Of a stretch of DNA of 64,000 bases, positions 1 to 11,200 are shown in pieces. Every line of letters starts with the position of its first letter. Positions within the stretch are counted from its first letter, which is position 1. The notes under the pieces were generated by a model. The model was not told the DNA's origin, did not search any database, and saw nothing but the letters and a program-made list of their open reading frames with translations. The DNA is from Mesorhabditis belari (Eukaryota > Nematoda > Chromadorea > Rhabditida > Rhabditidae): assembly GCA_958450365.1 (NCBI GenBank), contig CAUEEP010000903.1, forward strand, positions 930,001-994,000. The letters run 5' to 3'. The position numbers and the translations under genes were made by a program.

Positions 1-1510
1 GGCAGCTTCATTTTTCTCAAAATCGGGATCTTCGAAAACGTCTGTAAAGTTTGTTTGAAAGTTGACCGAAAATTAAATTTTTTAGTTCACCCACTAAGCA
101 TATTTTCAGGATCGGTAGCATCTTCAAGGGAAAGGTATGTGCAATTTGGTCCTCTTCCGAAATAAGATCGAGTTCATCCATTAAAGCTGGGTAGTCTTTA
201 AAGAACAAACTTTGCCAGGCAATAGAACTAAAAACTGACCGCAAATTTATCTCTCCGAATTGCCATTGCAGTTTCAACCACATAACGAATACGTGAATCC
301 AATTGTGCTTCAGCAAGAATGTTTCGAAGTCTTGAGAAAACATTGTCCCAGGTACGCGGGGCAATCTTACAAATCATTTCTCAATAAGCGCTTCTAAATA
401 GAGCAAACCTCTGTCAGTTTCGCGCCACATTCTTTCAGAAAAGCAATCCACTTCCACCGAATCTTCCGTTGGTGTTTTAAGCATAAAAAGCATGACCTCA
501 AGAGCAAGCAACTCGTGAGCCTAAATCTGCATCGAATTCAATTCAATTCATATTCAAAGAAAAACAGCATACCACTCGTTGATTGATCAAATGTGCGAGA
601 AATTTACTGAGAGTCACCGTTGTTGCTTTGTAGTTTCGACGAAAATATCGCTTGAACTGCACAATCAAACGCCTAAATACATAATTTCTAAAGCCTAAAA
701 CTGTGAAACATACTTAAGTGTCAATTCATCAATTATAGGAAACCTGGAACCAATCACGCCAACCAAACCAGCGTATATATGTGGAAATGTTGGAGAAAAG
801 GCTTGTGTTTGAATCATCGATCCGGTCAGCAAAACCCCTAAAATTCTGTTTACTTGAGACAATGCTAAAAACAAACTTTCCGCGGATAATGTTTTCTTGA
901 AGAAGCTCTCGCACAATTCCGAAAAGATTGCTGGCGTTGACTTTATTGACAGGACCGTAGATCTTTTTCCTCAGACGCTCAATTCAATCGTTGAAATTGC
1001 TAAATTTTTTCTGTGGCCACGTTATCATTTGATGCATTACCTGGATTTGTTCTTGCATCAACTTCAGCTTCGCTGGTGGGATGTATGCGCCTCCAGTGCG
1101 AGAACGCAATAAATCAAAAGGCTCTTTCTTTTCCTAAAATGTATTTACTTCAACAAAGTTTTCTTGTATACTTTTTGAGGAGCTTCATTTTCTTTTGTCT
1201 TTTCTGGTGATTCTTCACGTTTTGGTGTTAGCTACCTAAATCACTAATACTGAATGCAACCCAGGTTAAACTAACCGTTTCGGCCGTTCAGGACTGGCAT
1301 CACGTTTTGGTGATCGAGATCTAAATAATTTTTATGCAAAAAGGTGGAAAGTTCTATTACCGTTTTCGTCTTCCTGGAGAAGCTTTACGTTTCGGGGATG
1401 GTGACCTAAATCAGCTGTAAACCAAGACAATCTTTAAAACTAACCGTCTCCGCCTGTTCGGTGAGCGGTCGCCACCTCTGCGTCTTTCTGGTGAACGTTC
1501 ACGGTCCCCA
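1..1510 (-). pseudogene. cwc22: CWC22 / nucampholin (LET-858-like) splicing factor, degenerate copy A, cut by window edge
   Basis: CWC22 is a spliceosome and exon-junction loading factor with an RS-rich N-terminus, a MIF4G domain and an MA3 domain. Read on the minus strand from about 1510, fragments appear in family order: an arginine-serine segment (RSPERRRGGDRSP), SPSPKRKASP and SRSPKRDASPE exons, the diagnostic [30 protein letters not shown], then [17 protein letters not shown], and near the left edge LISEEDQIAH and DPDFEKNEAA. The pieces lie in different frames, with stops inside exons (for example after SNFND), so this copy cannot encode a full protein. It lies directly downstream of SmF copy A, the same order as in copies B and C. 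Family identity is firm; the remaining C-terminal part would lie beyond the window. Confidence 0.85.
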
Positions 1511-1884
1511 CGGCCACGGTCCCATTAACTCAACAAATTAACCTTTATTCATAAATATATGGAAGAGATACACACTCATAACGTTACACACTCAACAAGT
1601 TAGCAAAATGAGCAAAAGCAACATGTTTCCTCATCATTTCACTGTTAAATGTTCCGTTGCCATAAAACTGAGTTCTGATAAGTGCCTCACACAACAGCAA
1701 CATTCCTTTTAATTCGCATGTAAACTTTCTAGTTTATAGGCACTGCGTTTGATTCATGCACCTTGAACCGTTAATATAATTAACTCAATAAATTTAGCTT
1801 TATTCATGAAAATATGGACGAGATCAATAATAACGTTACACATTCAACAAGTTAGCAAAATGATAAATAATGAAAACCAGGCGA

Positions 1885-2335
1885 TCAACCCTCGGAGTCT
1901 TCGGCGCATCCGATGTAGAAGATTTTGTTGCACCTATATTTAAACAAATTAGACAAAAGTCACATTAAGCACCTTACTAAAGTTTCTCCCAAAGCTCTAG
2001 TGTTTGTTCCCTCGATGTATTCCTCCGCGTTAGCCATCCAAAAGTTTAAAAAAAATTTATTTGTGAATGCCTAGGCCTAAGCAAGCTTACCCGTCATATA
2101 GCTGACTGTTCACAAGCGACACAAAAACTAACAAAATTCAAGACGTACCTCTCTAAACTAGCTTTAAGCTATGTCATAAGGACTTACACAAAGACAACCC
2201 CACCTGGACATTCATGTAACCGTCGACCGAGATGAGGACGCCTCGATATTCCATTCCCCACTACAATCTGCACACAACTGGCTTTCCGGCGAGTCCATAG
2301 AGGAACGGCTTTGGGTTGACTGGTTGAACAGACAT
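1885..2335 (-). pseudogene. snr-5: Small nuclear ribonucleoprotein F (SmF), copy A, broken
   Basis: SmF is a subunit of the heptameric Sm ring on spliceosomal snRNAs. Exon 1 (2335-2204) reads [20 protein letters not shown], then [19 protein letters not shown], the Sm1 motif; exon 2 (from 2037) reads MANAEEYIEG; exon 3 ends CNKIFYIGCAEDSEG plus stop at 1885. Exon sizes and joins match copy B. Two lesions are visible: the conserved lysine codon before WGMEY is a TAG stop, and the exon 2 acceptor reads TTTGG instead of TTTAG. The start codon is intact and sits just behind a TTTTCAG acceptor, suggesting a trans-splice site. This copy should be non-functional. Confidence 0.9.
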
Positions 2336-2349
2336 TCTCTGAAAACAAA

Positions 2350-2870
2350 ATTAAAAACGGATTTGAGTAGATAAAACGTTAAAAAGAGCAAGATTGACGC
2401 GGGAAGGAGTCCTCGTAAACAAAAAGAATGGTTTTACGGAATAATTTTTGGAAGAAAAGGATTCGAATACAGGACAGGCATCTAACTAGGCGCTTTATGG
2501 AGGGACAGTGTGGTTTTTGCACGAGAGAAGAGAACGGGTGGTAGAAATAGAAAAAATGTAAGATTGGCTAATTCAGGAGCACGCGAAAAATAAAATAATT
2601 GCTCGACTGAACAGTTTTAAACCGCTAGAAGTAAGTTGAAGATATTCAGCTAAATAATGAACTTCTACATTTTTTGAAATAAAATCGTTATGAGAGTGCT
2701 TTTTGAGAAATTTTTGGCGCTAAAGCTTACACCTTTTTTAAAGATTTTTTTTATTTCGGTAATAGTAGCTGAACACCCCACTTCATCTCATTATTTTACG
2801 CTTTTTCGTCATAAAAACACACAAAATCATTTAAGCAATTTTTCAAGAGGGCGATTCAGGAAATACTTGC
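2350..2870. repeat. Duplicated upstream flank of the SmF block (copy A)
   Basis: This non-coding segment upstream of SmF is repeated next to copy B (about 13960-14890) and, in opposite orientation, next to copy C (about 26360-26900). Shared landmarks include GCACGAGAGAAGAGAA, AGTAAGTTGAAGATATTCAGC and TTCATCTCATTATTTTACG. It shows that the duplicated unit begins well outside the coding sequence. A promoter of the ancestral SmF gene may lie here, but no motif can be assigned. Confidence 0.75.
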
Positions 2871-3062
2871 CAATATGTAACTTTTCATTCGGATTCTTGG
2901 CTCTGGATCGGACTGAAGGTGGAATTTTTCTTATGGAAATAAATAAATAAATATATAGAAACAAATAATACTTGCAGCCATTTCCCAAAGGCTTTTTGTG
3001 AAAAAATGACTCGTTTGACTGATAGTTCTTTGATAGAAATAATGGTTTCAATTGGGTAACTA

Positions 3063-3636
3063 TTGGGTTGGGGACTATGACTCGGCGGACAAAAGAAAGG
3101 CAAATTTATTGAACATAAAACCATGAATTCATTCGAAATAATTTCCATTATTATTGACGACTTCTGCTCATTTTACAGGCAATCAGCGGATTCCTCTTTC
3201 GTGGTAGGATTTTGGTTTGTGTGTGAGACAAGTGTGAGACAAGTGTGAGACAAGTGTGAGACAAGTGTGAGACAAGTGTGAGACAAGTGTGAGACTCAAA
3301 AATGGAGGACTGGAGATGTCCCAGTTTGAGCACTTTCTTCAAAAGAAACCCATTTTGGTGTCAATAGAAAAGTTGTAGAGAATCAAAAATTAGGCTTATA
3401 GCCAAATTTTCAAAAAGATACACTGAGTAGTTTCGCTTAAAATGCAAGTTTTGTGAAAATTCGTAAATTTCGCATTTCTTGAAAACCAGTTTTTGCATCG
3501 TTCTGAAAATTTGGATATAAGCTTGATTTTTGATTCTCTACAACTTTTCCATTCACACCAAAATGGGTTTCTTTTGAAGAAAGTGTGAGAACTGGGACAT
3601 ATGACAATAGCCGCTGAGTCATAGTCCCCAACCCAA
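3063..3636. mobile_element. MITE with TTGGGTTGGGGA ends (copy 1)
   Basis: Inverted ends TTGGGTTGGGGACTATGA and TCATAGTCCCCAACCCAA are flanked on both sides by TA, the Tc1/mariner target duplication. Inner halves are also related (the ACCCATTTTGGTGT and CTACAACTTTTC tracts recur inverted), giving a foldback structure. A second copy is at 18078-18597. There is no transposase inside. Confidence 0.85.
3223..3295. repeat. 11-bp minisatellite (GTGAGACAAGT) inside the MITE
   Basis: Six perfect tandem units of GTGAGACAAGT plus a partial seventh. It lies within one arm of the MITE and is absent from the corresponding part of the other arm and from the 18-kb copy, so it expanded after the element formed. 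Confidence 0.95.
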
Positions 3637-3730
3637 TAGAATAATTTCAAGAAGAAAAAAGGAAAATCGGATCGAAATATCAATGTCTAAACATAAAAAT
3701 TTCTTTATTCAGAGAAATCCGAGCAAAGGA

Positions 3731-4130
3731 AATGCTTTTGAATGAACTGCTCGTATTTCTGGAATTGAAAATCGCCACTTACGGCTGCGATTCTGCTATC
3801 TTTTTGGAGGAAATGCTTGAATTCCTTCTCGATCTCCTTCAAATACATTTTCTCATTCAACTCTTAACCTTCAACAAACCGAGTACTTGTTCCGTATTTG
3901 CAATCCCGAATGGGCCTCTTTGAACTCTTTCTCGCTTGTCGCGTCTCGGTGTTGAATGTAGCGATTCATCATTTGGAATGTCGAATTGATCGGGTTGAAG
4001 ATTGCCTGAAATGCCAACTGATGATGATTGCTAATCATTTAGGTCGGCTGTGATTGATCAATAAAAGATGTCCTTTAATTTTATTTAAAGTTTAACAAAA
4101 ACAACTTAAAATATAATAACGCTAACAGAG
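3731..4130. other. No gene recognised; dispersed-repeat piece
   Basis: The stretch GCTTGAATTCCTTCTCGATC (about 3816) recurs at about 5968 with similar flanks. On the minus strand both read like the end of a charged helical peptide (EIEKEFKHFLQKD), possibly from the coiled-coil gene family in this window. No open gene structure is seen. Confidence 0.4.
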
Positions 4131-4560
4131 ATAACAATTTTTCTAATCAATCATGATTCGCTCGTCTTCAACTCGCATTTAGCTTGCTTGAAGATTTTGA
4201 TGGCTGGACTTGTGTTGATTCTTCTTGTAATCAGCTTTTCCTCGGCTCTTTGTCACCTATTCCAAATGGCCAGAGCAGTGCCGACTTCTGGTGCCGTCAA
4301 ATGCCGCACAGCACCATTGACCCGTTTCCGTTTTCCATTCTCGAGTTGTTTGAGAAGCTCTTCTGGTTTTCTCCAATCTTGAATCGACGATCGTGATACT
4401 CCAAAATGTTTGGCAGTTCTCTGATTGATTCTTGGCGTATTTAATCACTTCGAGCTTGAATTTCACGTCAAAGGCTTGCCGCTCCTCTTGCACTCTCAAA
4501 TCCTCGGCTTCAAATGGGAAGAACGAATGAGGCGACGATACGATAAACAATTGTTTTTTT
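4130..4560 (-). pseudogene. Transposase N-terminal helix-turn-helix relic (pogo/Tigger-like)
   Basis: On the minus strand, frames combine to read QAFDVKFKLEVIKYAK, then RTAKHFGVSRSSIQDWRK, ELLKQLENGKRKRVNGAV and HLTAPEVGTALAIWNR. This is the pattern of a psq/brinker-type DNA-binding domain at the start of pogo/Tigger or related domesticated transposases: a FKLEV helix, an HFGVSRSSIQDW recognition helix, then a basic linker. At least one frameshift separates the first helix from the second. No DDE domain follows. It may belong with the pogo-like relic at 18.9 kb, but direct linkage is not shown. Confidence 0.6.
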
Positions 4561-4770
4561 ACGGAAAAGGGCTTTTGAGAGCTCTGAAATTGTTTCGAAA
4601 AGCGATCGCCCTTCCAACCGACGATTCACTCATTAAGCCTTTGAAACAATCGCTTAGAATAGAACTTCGTGTAAAATAGTGGCATTCCATAAAAAATTAA
4701 ACCGCCAGTTCGTGTGAAGTTGGTGAATGATGAAACACGGAGTTTGAAACAAAAATGTGGGTATTTTCAT
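4540..4770. repeat. Dispersed repeat, one of four partial copies
   Basis: The block containing TTTTTTTACGGAAAAGGGCT, GATCGCCCTTCCAACCGACG and GGGTATTTTCATGTGTGTTC recurs inverted at about 38255-38515 and in part at about 5590-5720 and 19840-19915. It borders the transposase relic at 4130-4560 and may be its terminal region, but no inverted ends could be matched. Confidence 0.55.
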
Positions 4771-6590
4771 GTGTGTTCCCAAAGAATTTGCAAAATTACG
4801 GCTTAAGAAAAATAAGAACAAAATAAGAAATTAAAAGTTTTCTCTGGAGCAAACAGTTCTTTTTTTCTTTTTATCCAATCTTACTAATTGAAAAAATTTA
4901 ACATACTTATCAATGACTCTGCGTTGAATAATACCAAACACTTGATGGTTGGACGCCCCTAGACCCACTCATTCATAATCGGTTACGGGCTTCTTGCCAA
5001 TTTTGAATGAAACGTTGTAGCTTCCGCAGTTTTTAACCTAAACTCACAAATTTGGTACCAATCGACGCAGAATTTAATTCGCTAGGAAATCATATAATAT
5101 TGTTCTCATACATTAAAGGGTTGTTCTACTAGAAAGGTTTACCAAAAAATTGCCTTTATAATTGGCTACGACATATATAAACTGAACTCTTTCTGAGAAT
5201 CCCATCAGTGGATCAAATCGCCAACCCCCGAATACCCCTGGGCTGCACTGAATAGGAATGAATGATCCTTAATATCATATTGTGGATGTTTACGATTTCA
5301 GGCGCTGCTCACCTAGCCGAGCAATTGCATGGTCATCACTCCGGGCCGTCCCCTTTGTTGCCATTTTCAGTCCATTTGGCCTCGGCCCACGAAAAGAAGC
5401 AGTATTTGTCAGAGATATCCATCCCCCCAAACGAGCCATTCTTCGATTCTTCCTTGAAATGATTTTCCGAAATGAGATGAGTATTCGCGATCAATCATCA
5501 CCAAGAAAACCATGCAAAAATAACTCACAAATCTGCGTGCCGCTTCTCGACCTTTGACCGTTTTATTATCCCTGAAAGAATTAAAGAATATTGAATGGAG
5601 TTTTGCGAAGTCTGGGGAACACACATGAAAATACTGAGATTATTGTTCAAACTCGGCCTTTTATCACTCACCAACTTCACACGAACTGACGGCTTTCTTT
5701 TTCCTGAAGTGCCACTTTTTTTGTGATGTGATCGTGATTTGTATTTTTTTTGCGTCGTGATGATATCGATATGGGTCCGATCGTTGTGCACCATGTCCAA
5801 TCCGTGATAGAAGAGACGAGCCTAGTGCTGTACATAATAAATTGAATAAATGAAACCAACGGCCGTCTCGAAATGATTTAATAGCGCGGTAGCGCAGCTG
5901 CTCGTAACTCTCCAATTAAAAATTGTCACTTACGGCTGCTGTTCTGATGTGCTTTTGGAGAAAATGCTTGAATTCCTTCTCGATCTCCTTCCAACATTCT
6001 CTCATTTAACTCTTCGATTCTCATTTTTCGTTTTTATTTAAATTTTCATTTTTTATTGTTAACGTTTGTCGATAAATAAAAATATTTTCCACAGTGCAGC
6101 TTTTGTGTTTTCTAGGTTCTAAGACATGCTCTTTCCAATAGAAAAAGAATAATAGTTGCAGCGTTGTTCAAAATGCAAAGATCTTTAATTTATAGAGGGT
6201 GCGGTTAAGAATTGGAACGTACTGTATATTGTAATGGAGATTCTAAAAAGATTAATGAAGCTATTTCATTTTATCGTTAAGAGCCTAAAACAGATGAAGG
6301 GAGCCGACGCCTTTCCTCCATGGAGCATCGTTTTCTCAGCTATTCTCAGCTAATTCCTGTAAATCTTATTCATCCTATCGAATTGGAGGGGAATTTCAAT
6401 CGATGAAACGAGTGGGAGACAACAACAATCGGAAACAGAGATAGTGCAGTGATAAATCAAACATTTTTTGTGTATTTGTTAGCGAGAAGTGAAATCCGAT
6501 CTCCTCAATGCGAAACGAAAACGAACGATAATGTGCAGTTGTGTGTTTCCAGAAGGCTGAATAAGATTGGATCATTGGTTCTTGTCCACA
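4770..6590. other. 1.8 kb without a recognisable gene
   Basis: AT-rich, with only short open frames. Fragments of dispersed repeats are present at 5590-5720 (see 4540-4770) and 5960-6010 (see 3731-4130). On the minus strand 5680-5790 encodes a lysine/serine-rich stretch, but it has no supporting splice structure. Confidence 0.5.
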
Positions 6591-6800
6591 GAAAGGAACA
6601 CGAAACATTTATAAGAATTAAGAGCCCCTTTTGCAGATAAGACCAGACTGATAGTTAGAAGAATAGAGCGCCCATTTCTCATCGTGGCTCCGAAGCTGAA
6701 ATGTTTTCATGTCTGATGGAAATCTATTGATAAAACACTTTGCGTTATTTCACAAAAAGAAATTTGCTCAGATTAATCGAAATATTTTTGGGAATCCTTG
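6590..6800 (-). pseudogene. 3' scrap of the C-type-lectin gene family
   Basis: Shares AGCCCCTTTTGCAGATAA, CCATTTCTCATCGTGGCTCC and TTGATAAAACACTTTGCG with the 3' part of the CTLD copies at 9790-9960, 21600-21730 and 38860-38990. Only the 3' region is present. Confidence 0.6.
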
Positions 6801-6966
6801 AGAAATTCAGAAGAGAAGGCAATTCGAGAAAAAATTCCGAAGCGAGCCAAAGAAGATCAAAAAACGATGAGCTCGGCTTGATCTGGATGTAAGTGTATAG
6901 TGTTTTAGGGCATTAGCTCTTACTAATGATCAGTTTACTTTCAAATATCGTAGTCTTACTTTTCTA

Positions 6967-7550
6967 GCTTTAACAAGTCGAGGAAGAACGATGAGGACGA
7001 GGACGACGACGAGGATCCACTCATCAAACCACAATCAATTTTACTCTTGGCTCAATGTACGTCCAAAGGACCAATAGTTATGCGAAAGAAAACCGTCGAC
7101 TATCACTTTTTCAATCCAACCGATCTGGAATATAAATTGGTCAAGAAGAAGATCAAATCAATTCATTTTCCACAATTTAGATGCTTGCAATGATACATCA
7201 GTGATTAACAACTCCACGTTTCTTTAAGTATAGTATCAAAAATCTGGTGGGTTCAATTGGACATCAATGTAAGCTTAAAGAATTTAGACTAGACATATTC
7301 AAAAGCATATCGATGCTAGGGTTGACAAACTCGGTTCAAGCGATAAAGCCTCAAAAATGACAAGAAAGCTGTTACGCTCGTTGAAAGATGAAGGTGAGTA
7401 TTGAAAGTTAAATATTAAAACGAAATTAAAACTTTTAGAACATGAATGGAATGCGGAGATTATTGAAGCTATTTACACAAAAGTTCGGCTTATTCTGGAA
7501 AAAGGTGAAATCATCACGCAATTTCGAAATCATCGATATTTATTCACTTC
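6967..7550 (+). CDS. Exon fragments of an unrecognised protein
   Basis: Behind a TTTTCTAG acceptor a frame opens with an acidic run (FNKSRKNDEDEDDDEDPL) and continues IKPQSILLLAQ. A second group at about 7345-7547 joins KMTRKLLRSLKDEG to EHEWNAEIIEAIYTKV and ILEKGEIITQFRNHRYLF across a short intron ending AACTTTTAG. The frame then meets TAA, while readable sequence continues (TTFSHDDAAKIPDIDR), hinting at a nonsense change. The first exon recurs in degraded form at 38194-38250. Function unknown. Confidence 0.4.
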
Positions 7551-7745
7551 CGAATAAAGGACAACGTTCAGCCATGACGACGCAGCTAAGATCCCGGATA
7601 TCGACAGAATCACGATCAATTTGTGTAGTGTCAAACAGACAACAAGAAATAGTAGTTCATTACTTTCTAGATCAAAATAAACCGGCAAAGAAGGATACAA
7701 CTCGATTCACTACCCGGCAATCAATGAGTGGGTGATTTGAAGAAT

Positions 7746-8935
7746 ATGGCTCGAAAACCCAAAACTCACAAAAAGCCATCTGTTCATCTTTTGCCTCCAC
7801 GTGCCAACGACTACACGGCTCCCGGAAGTCCCCTCGAGAAATTGTGAGTCGATCCGTGCAATTACATGGGCATCAATGACCCTAACGGTCGTATTCACAA
7901 TTCTCTTCTCCAGATTGCCAAAACATTTGCCGGAGACCTAAGAAAAATTTCATTAGTTTCGACCATTCGCAGAGTGATCAAGCCAAATTTTGCCGATGAC
8001 CTCAAGAAGAATCCGGCTCCGATTGGTGGCAGAGTGCTACCGGATGGCCAGCGAACCTTCAAGAATAGTGACGAGTACAGCCGTCAACTGCCCGAGATTC
8101 CTGGATATCGATACGTTAGGTTTGTTTGAATGTTGGAAAGCTTTAGCCTATCTATTCAATCTAGCTGTCTATCGCGTTCCGGACATCGTGACCACCGCAT
8201 TGAGGGTTTAGGATTCAAAGCGGATGGTCGTCCTGTTGTGATTCCCGTCAAGTCCGAGCACATCTATCAACATTCGGATTTGGGACACGGGGACAAGCAC
8301 CGCTTAAGTGAGTTCTCCAATGCTTTTAACCAGGGGGCAAAGCACACTATCGTTCGCTTTGCCCGCTGGCTGGTCCGGAGACCCGTGAAAGTCTGGAGAT
8401 CGTAGGATCCATACATACATGCAAGTTGTACGTAGCAACAACGATATCAAATTTAGATCCCCCCGAGATCTGTTGCACCCGGAAAAACGTCCTGGCGATA
8501 AAATGGGTCACATTTGACCTAGAGCCGAAGGAGGCTCCGGAAAGGTCCACAACATTTTCTCCGAAGATGGACCGGTCAGTGAAATTAATCTTGACATGCT
8601 CATTTTGACATCAGTTGAATCAAGGACCCGGCGCGAGGATGGAAGCTGGAGCTCGCCAAACACGGAAGGATAATCCCCAAAACTCGGTTTTTGTGAAGGT
8701 TGGAGAGAAGCTATCTAGATCAGACCCAAACTATTTAGCATCATTTCGACGTGGGTGCCGGAGAAAATCGGTTCCGAGCTTCCGGATTCAAGTGGGTTGA
8801 CACATCGAAGAGATCAACTAGTGGAACTGTATCCGCGTTCTTGACCAACTTGCAACATTTAGTTATCAAATCGAATCGCACAAACACGGCGAGGACAGCA
8901 TCGATTCGGGATACTTCAAGAATGGCGACTTCTAA
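7746..8935 (+). CDS. Unrecognised multi-exon gene, probable 3' end at 8935
   Basis: A start at 7746 gives MARKPKTHKKPSVHLLPP, followed by a GTGAGT donor. Further coding-like pieces follow on the same strand: NPAPIGGRVLPDGQRTFK with LPEIPGYRYVR (about 7990-8120), ADGRPVVIPVKSEHIYQH with DLGHGDKHRL (8210-8310), HHFDVGAGENRFRASGFKW behind TATTTAG (8738-8840), and a last exon ending KHGEDSIDSGYFKNGDF at a TAA at 8933-8935. AATAAAG follows at about 9004. Exons between 8310 and 8730 could not be joined cleanly, so the model may be broken. The last two exons recur inverted at about 35540-35760, and the PAPIGG exon at about 19490. Confidence 0.5.
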
Positions 8936-8999
8936 AGAAAGTGATTGATGATCATTGTTCCAAAGCATCCTTTTCCTTACGATCATTTATAACTACCCG

Positions 9000-9495
9000 C
9001 AATAATAAAGTTCTTATTCAAACCCACACGGGTTTCTGTCTTTTGTGATTCCCATCAAAACTTTGTTCTATTTAGAGTTCTTCTGAATCTTTAGGCACTT
9101 GAGCTAATCTGCAAAATGATAACAGATTGATCGCTTATCGATCGAACCACGGAACGCCGAGTTTTCGGTCTATGCCGTTATTCTACTTAATTTGGACTAA
9201 TAGGGACTCCTTTGATTGAAAAGAGATCTTTGTGAAAATCAAAGCGATTCTCGAACAGCATCTCTTTCGCCGTATCTCTTCACTCGCTACTCGTGCTTCA
9301 AACAGATAAACAAATCAAACAGAAACAGATGTACAAAGAAATTAGCTACACGTAACTCTTCGCAAACGTCGCTGAGAACATCACGAGGCAAATGAATGGG
9401 GAATTTCGAATGAAATCCATTTTGATTGCTTTCAGTTTGACATCACTAAGGGCCACCTTACAGAACCAACAGTGAGTCGAAAAAAAGCATAAATC
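9000..9495. repeat. Non-coding segment duplicated, inverted, at about 35250-35545
   Basis: It contains AACCCACACGGGTTTCT, GAACCACGGAACGCCGAG and TTTGGACTAATAGGGACTCC, all found on the opposite strand at 35300-35520. The duplication continues from the last exon of the 7746-8935 gene. No gene is seen here. Confidence 0.75.
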
Positions 9496-9499
9496 GAAT

Positions 9500-9690
9500 T
9501 TTTGAGAACTTCCGAAACAAAAATCAAAGGCAAACCGACGAGTTGGGGGTCGAGAAGAGCGACCTTCACGAAGAATTGTCAGTTCCCTCATGCTGATGTC
9601 CATTGATGTTCAACACGTTTGTCTAATAGTCTATTCAGGAGCGACGAGAGAGCAAAATACTTGCAGCTTTAGGCGGAATTCTGGCAAAAC
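9500..9690 (+). pseudogene. Convergent coiled-coil tail (copy B neighbour)
   Basis: Reads like FENFRNKNQRQ and EKSDLHEEL, then an intron starting after GAAGAATT and ending CTATTCAG, then SDERA. The same two exons occur at 21255-21475, 34860-35035 (minus) and 38518-38745. In each place they converge on the 3' end of a CTLD copy. The 21-kb version splices to end GGIPGFWENFYMRF plus stop; here AAATACTTGC insertions break the last exon. Only the C-terminus is present. Confidence 0.55.
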
Positions 9691-9789
9691 TTTTATATGA
9701 GATTTTAAAGAAAAAATTCAGAAATAAAGAAAAAGATAATGTGCAGTTGTGTGTTTTCAGAAGAATGAATAAAATAGGATTTATTGGTT

Positions 9790-11200
9790 TTTGTTCACAA
9801 AAAAGAACATAAGACATTTATCAGAATTCAGCGTCCCTTTTGCAGATAAATTGAAACTCCTCGTTAGGAGGATCGACCCCCCATTTCCCCTTGTCGTTCC
9901 AAAGCTGAAATGCATTTCTGATGAAAATCCTTTGATAAAACACTTTGCGTTATTTCACAAAAAGAAATTTGCCCAGATCGATCAAAACATTTTGCGATTA
10001 ATTCTGCATTGGAAATTGGAATAAGTATCGATGATTTCCCCCTGAAAATCTCACCACAGCGTGGGTGTACGAATCCGGCTCTCCCACCATCCAATTCGTG
10101 AAATCCACCGAACTTCCATCCGTCCATTCAAAAGCATTTCCTTTGTCCAGATTTCTCTGAATAAAGAAATTTTTATGTTTAACCTTGATATTTCCATCTT
10201 TTTCATTTTAAAACTACTCTAGTTTCCCAATTGAAACATTATTTCTATCAAAGAACTATCAATCAAAGAGCTCATTTTTTCCGAAAATGGCTCAAAGGAT
10301 CTTTACTTTCTATTTATTTATGTCTTTCAATAAGAAAAGTTCAACCTTCAGTCCTATCCAGAACGACCGATTCGCAGGAAAATTTTTCGCTGAAATAAAT
10401 ATCGGTTGTTTTTGGTTCATAAAGCATAAACTTGTGTGAAAATCATAAATTTTCAGAATTGAATCATTTCGATTTCTTACCGAGTTTCCAAACAAAATCG
10501 TTCTCTTCCTGACTGTGAATTGAGACTAAATGGCCCTTTCGACTCGCACAATATGCCTCGGCTTCATCAAATGTCATCCATTGACCAAAACCCTTGAGAT
10601 GAAGATAATCCTGGTTCACCACATCCACCAACCTTATACCACGAAGCCGTTTTCGCCAAATACGACCATCCATCCCGATACAGATCCAAGAGATTCATCG
10701 TCCGATTTCTGAATTTCTTCGAAAAACCTTACTCCAAACAAATATATTGAGCTTGTCAAAAAAGAAAGTTACAAAATTAGTACAATTGGGTTTCGAGATC
10801 GTCGTTCTTCCTTTTCGTCTCGGCGATTTTCCTTTCCAATTCTCGATTTCTCTCCCTTTCGTCAACCAAATCGGCCTCCAACTCCGTGATTTTCAAATTC
10901 GCCTCGATTTGAACCATGCTTGCTGCCAATTGGCGCATCTCGACGTCTTTGTCCTTTTTGATTTCTTCCCTAAACTCTTCGATTAAATTAAAGACTGTTC
11001 TTGATAGAAGCAAAGATTAGGCGAAAAACCCACGAATCGGCTTCGAGTTGAGCGATTTTCTTCAACGAGATGGCCGGTTCTTCTATGCGCTTGACAGTCT
11101 TTTCAGGCAATTCTTGAGTCATTTCGGGCATTTCTGGAGATTTGGAAAAAGAAGAGACGCTCTGAAGAGAGCGAGGAGGAAGATTCGAGAGATCGTCCAT
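9790..11200 (-). pseudogene. Coiled-coil plus C-type-lectin-domain protein, copy B
   Basis: Starts MDDLSNLPPRSLQSVSSF, then KTVKRIEEPAISLKKIAQLE, a second exon with a strong heptad coiled coil (LIEEFREEIKKDKDVEMRQL to ERNRELERKIAETKRK), then CTLD exons: SYLAKTASWYKV, MTFDEAEAYCASRKGHL, VSIHSQEENDFVWKLGKK, FWIGLKVELFLL and, near 10090-10135, FEWTDGSSVDFTNW. CTLD proteins bind carbohydrate or other ligands and are typical of nematode immunity. The frame shifts between the SWYK strand and MTFDEA in every copy, so the ancestral exon boundary there is unclear. The coiled-coil exon has several weak joins, and this copy is probably inactive. Confidence 0.65.

Larger units (their letters stand above)
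2880..3730 (+). pseudogene. C-type-lectin gene fragment split by a MITE
   Basis: The left piece (2880-3062) carries the CTLD core motif in the form LGSGSD.. plus a run matching WIGLKVEFFL of the other copies, and then the conserved intron sequence. The right piece (3639-3730) resumes with the intron end and the exon start TTCTTTATTCAGAGAAATCC seen at 34449 in copy C. The two halves join exactly across the MITE at 3063-3636. It is a short orphan scrap with no open frame of its own. Confidence 0.6.

Noticed and set aside
3223..3295. Regular short repeats that could suggest a CRISPR array
   Set aside because: Units are directly tandem (11 bp, no unique spacers), sit inside a eukaryotic MITE, and no cas-like gene exists.
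4257..4550. Single 97-codon frame as a gene
   Set aside because: It mixes frames of the transposase helix-turn-helix relic; the conserved motifs are split across two frames.
5525..5800. Lys/Ser-rich minus-strand frame as an SR-type protein
   Set aside because: Low-complexity, overlaps a dispersed repeat, no splice or homology support.
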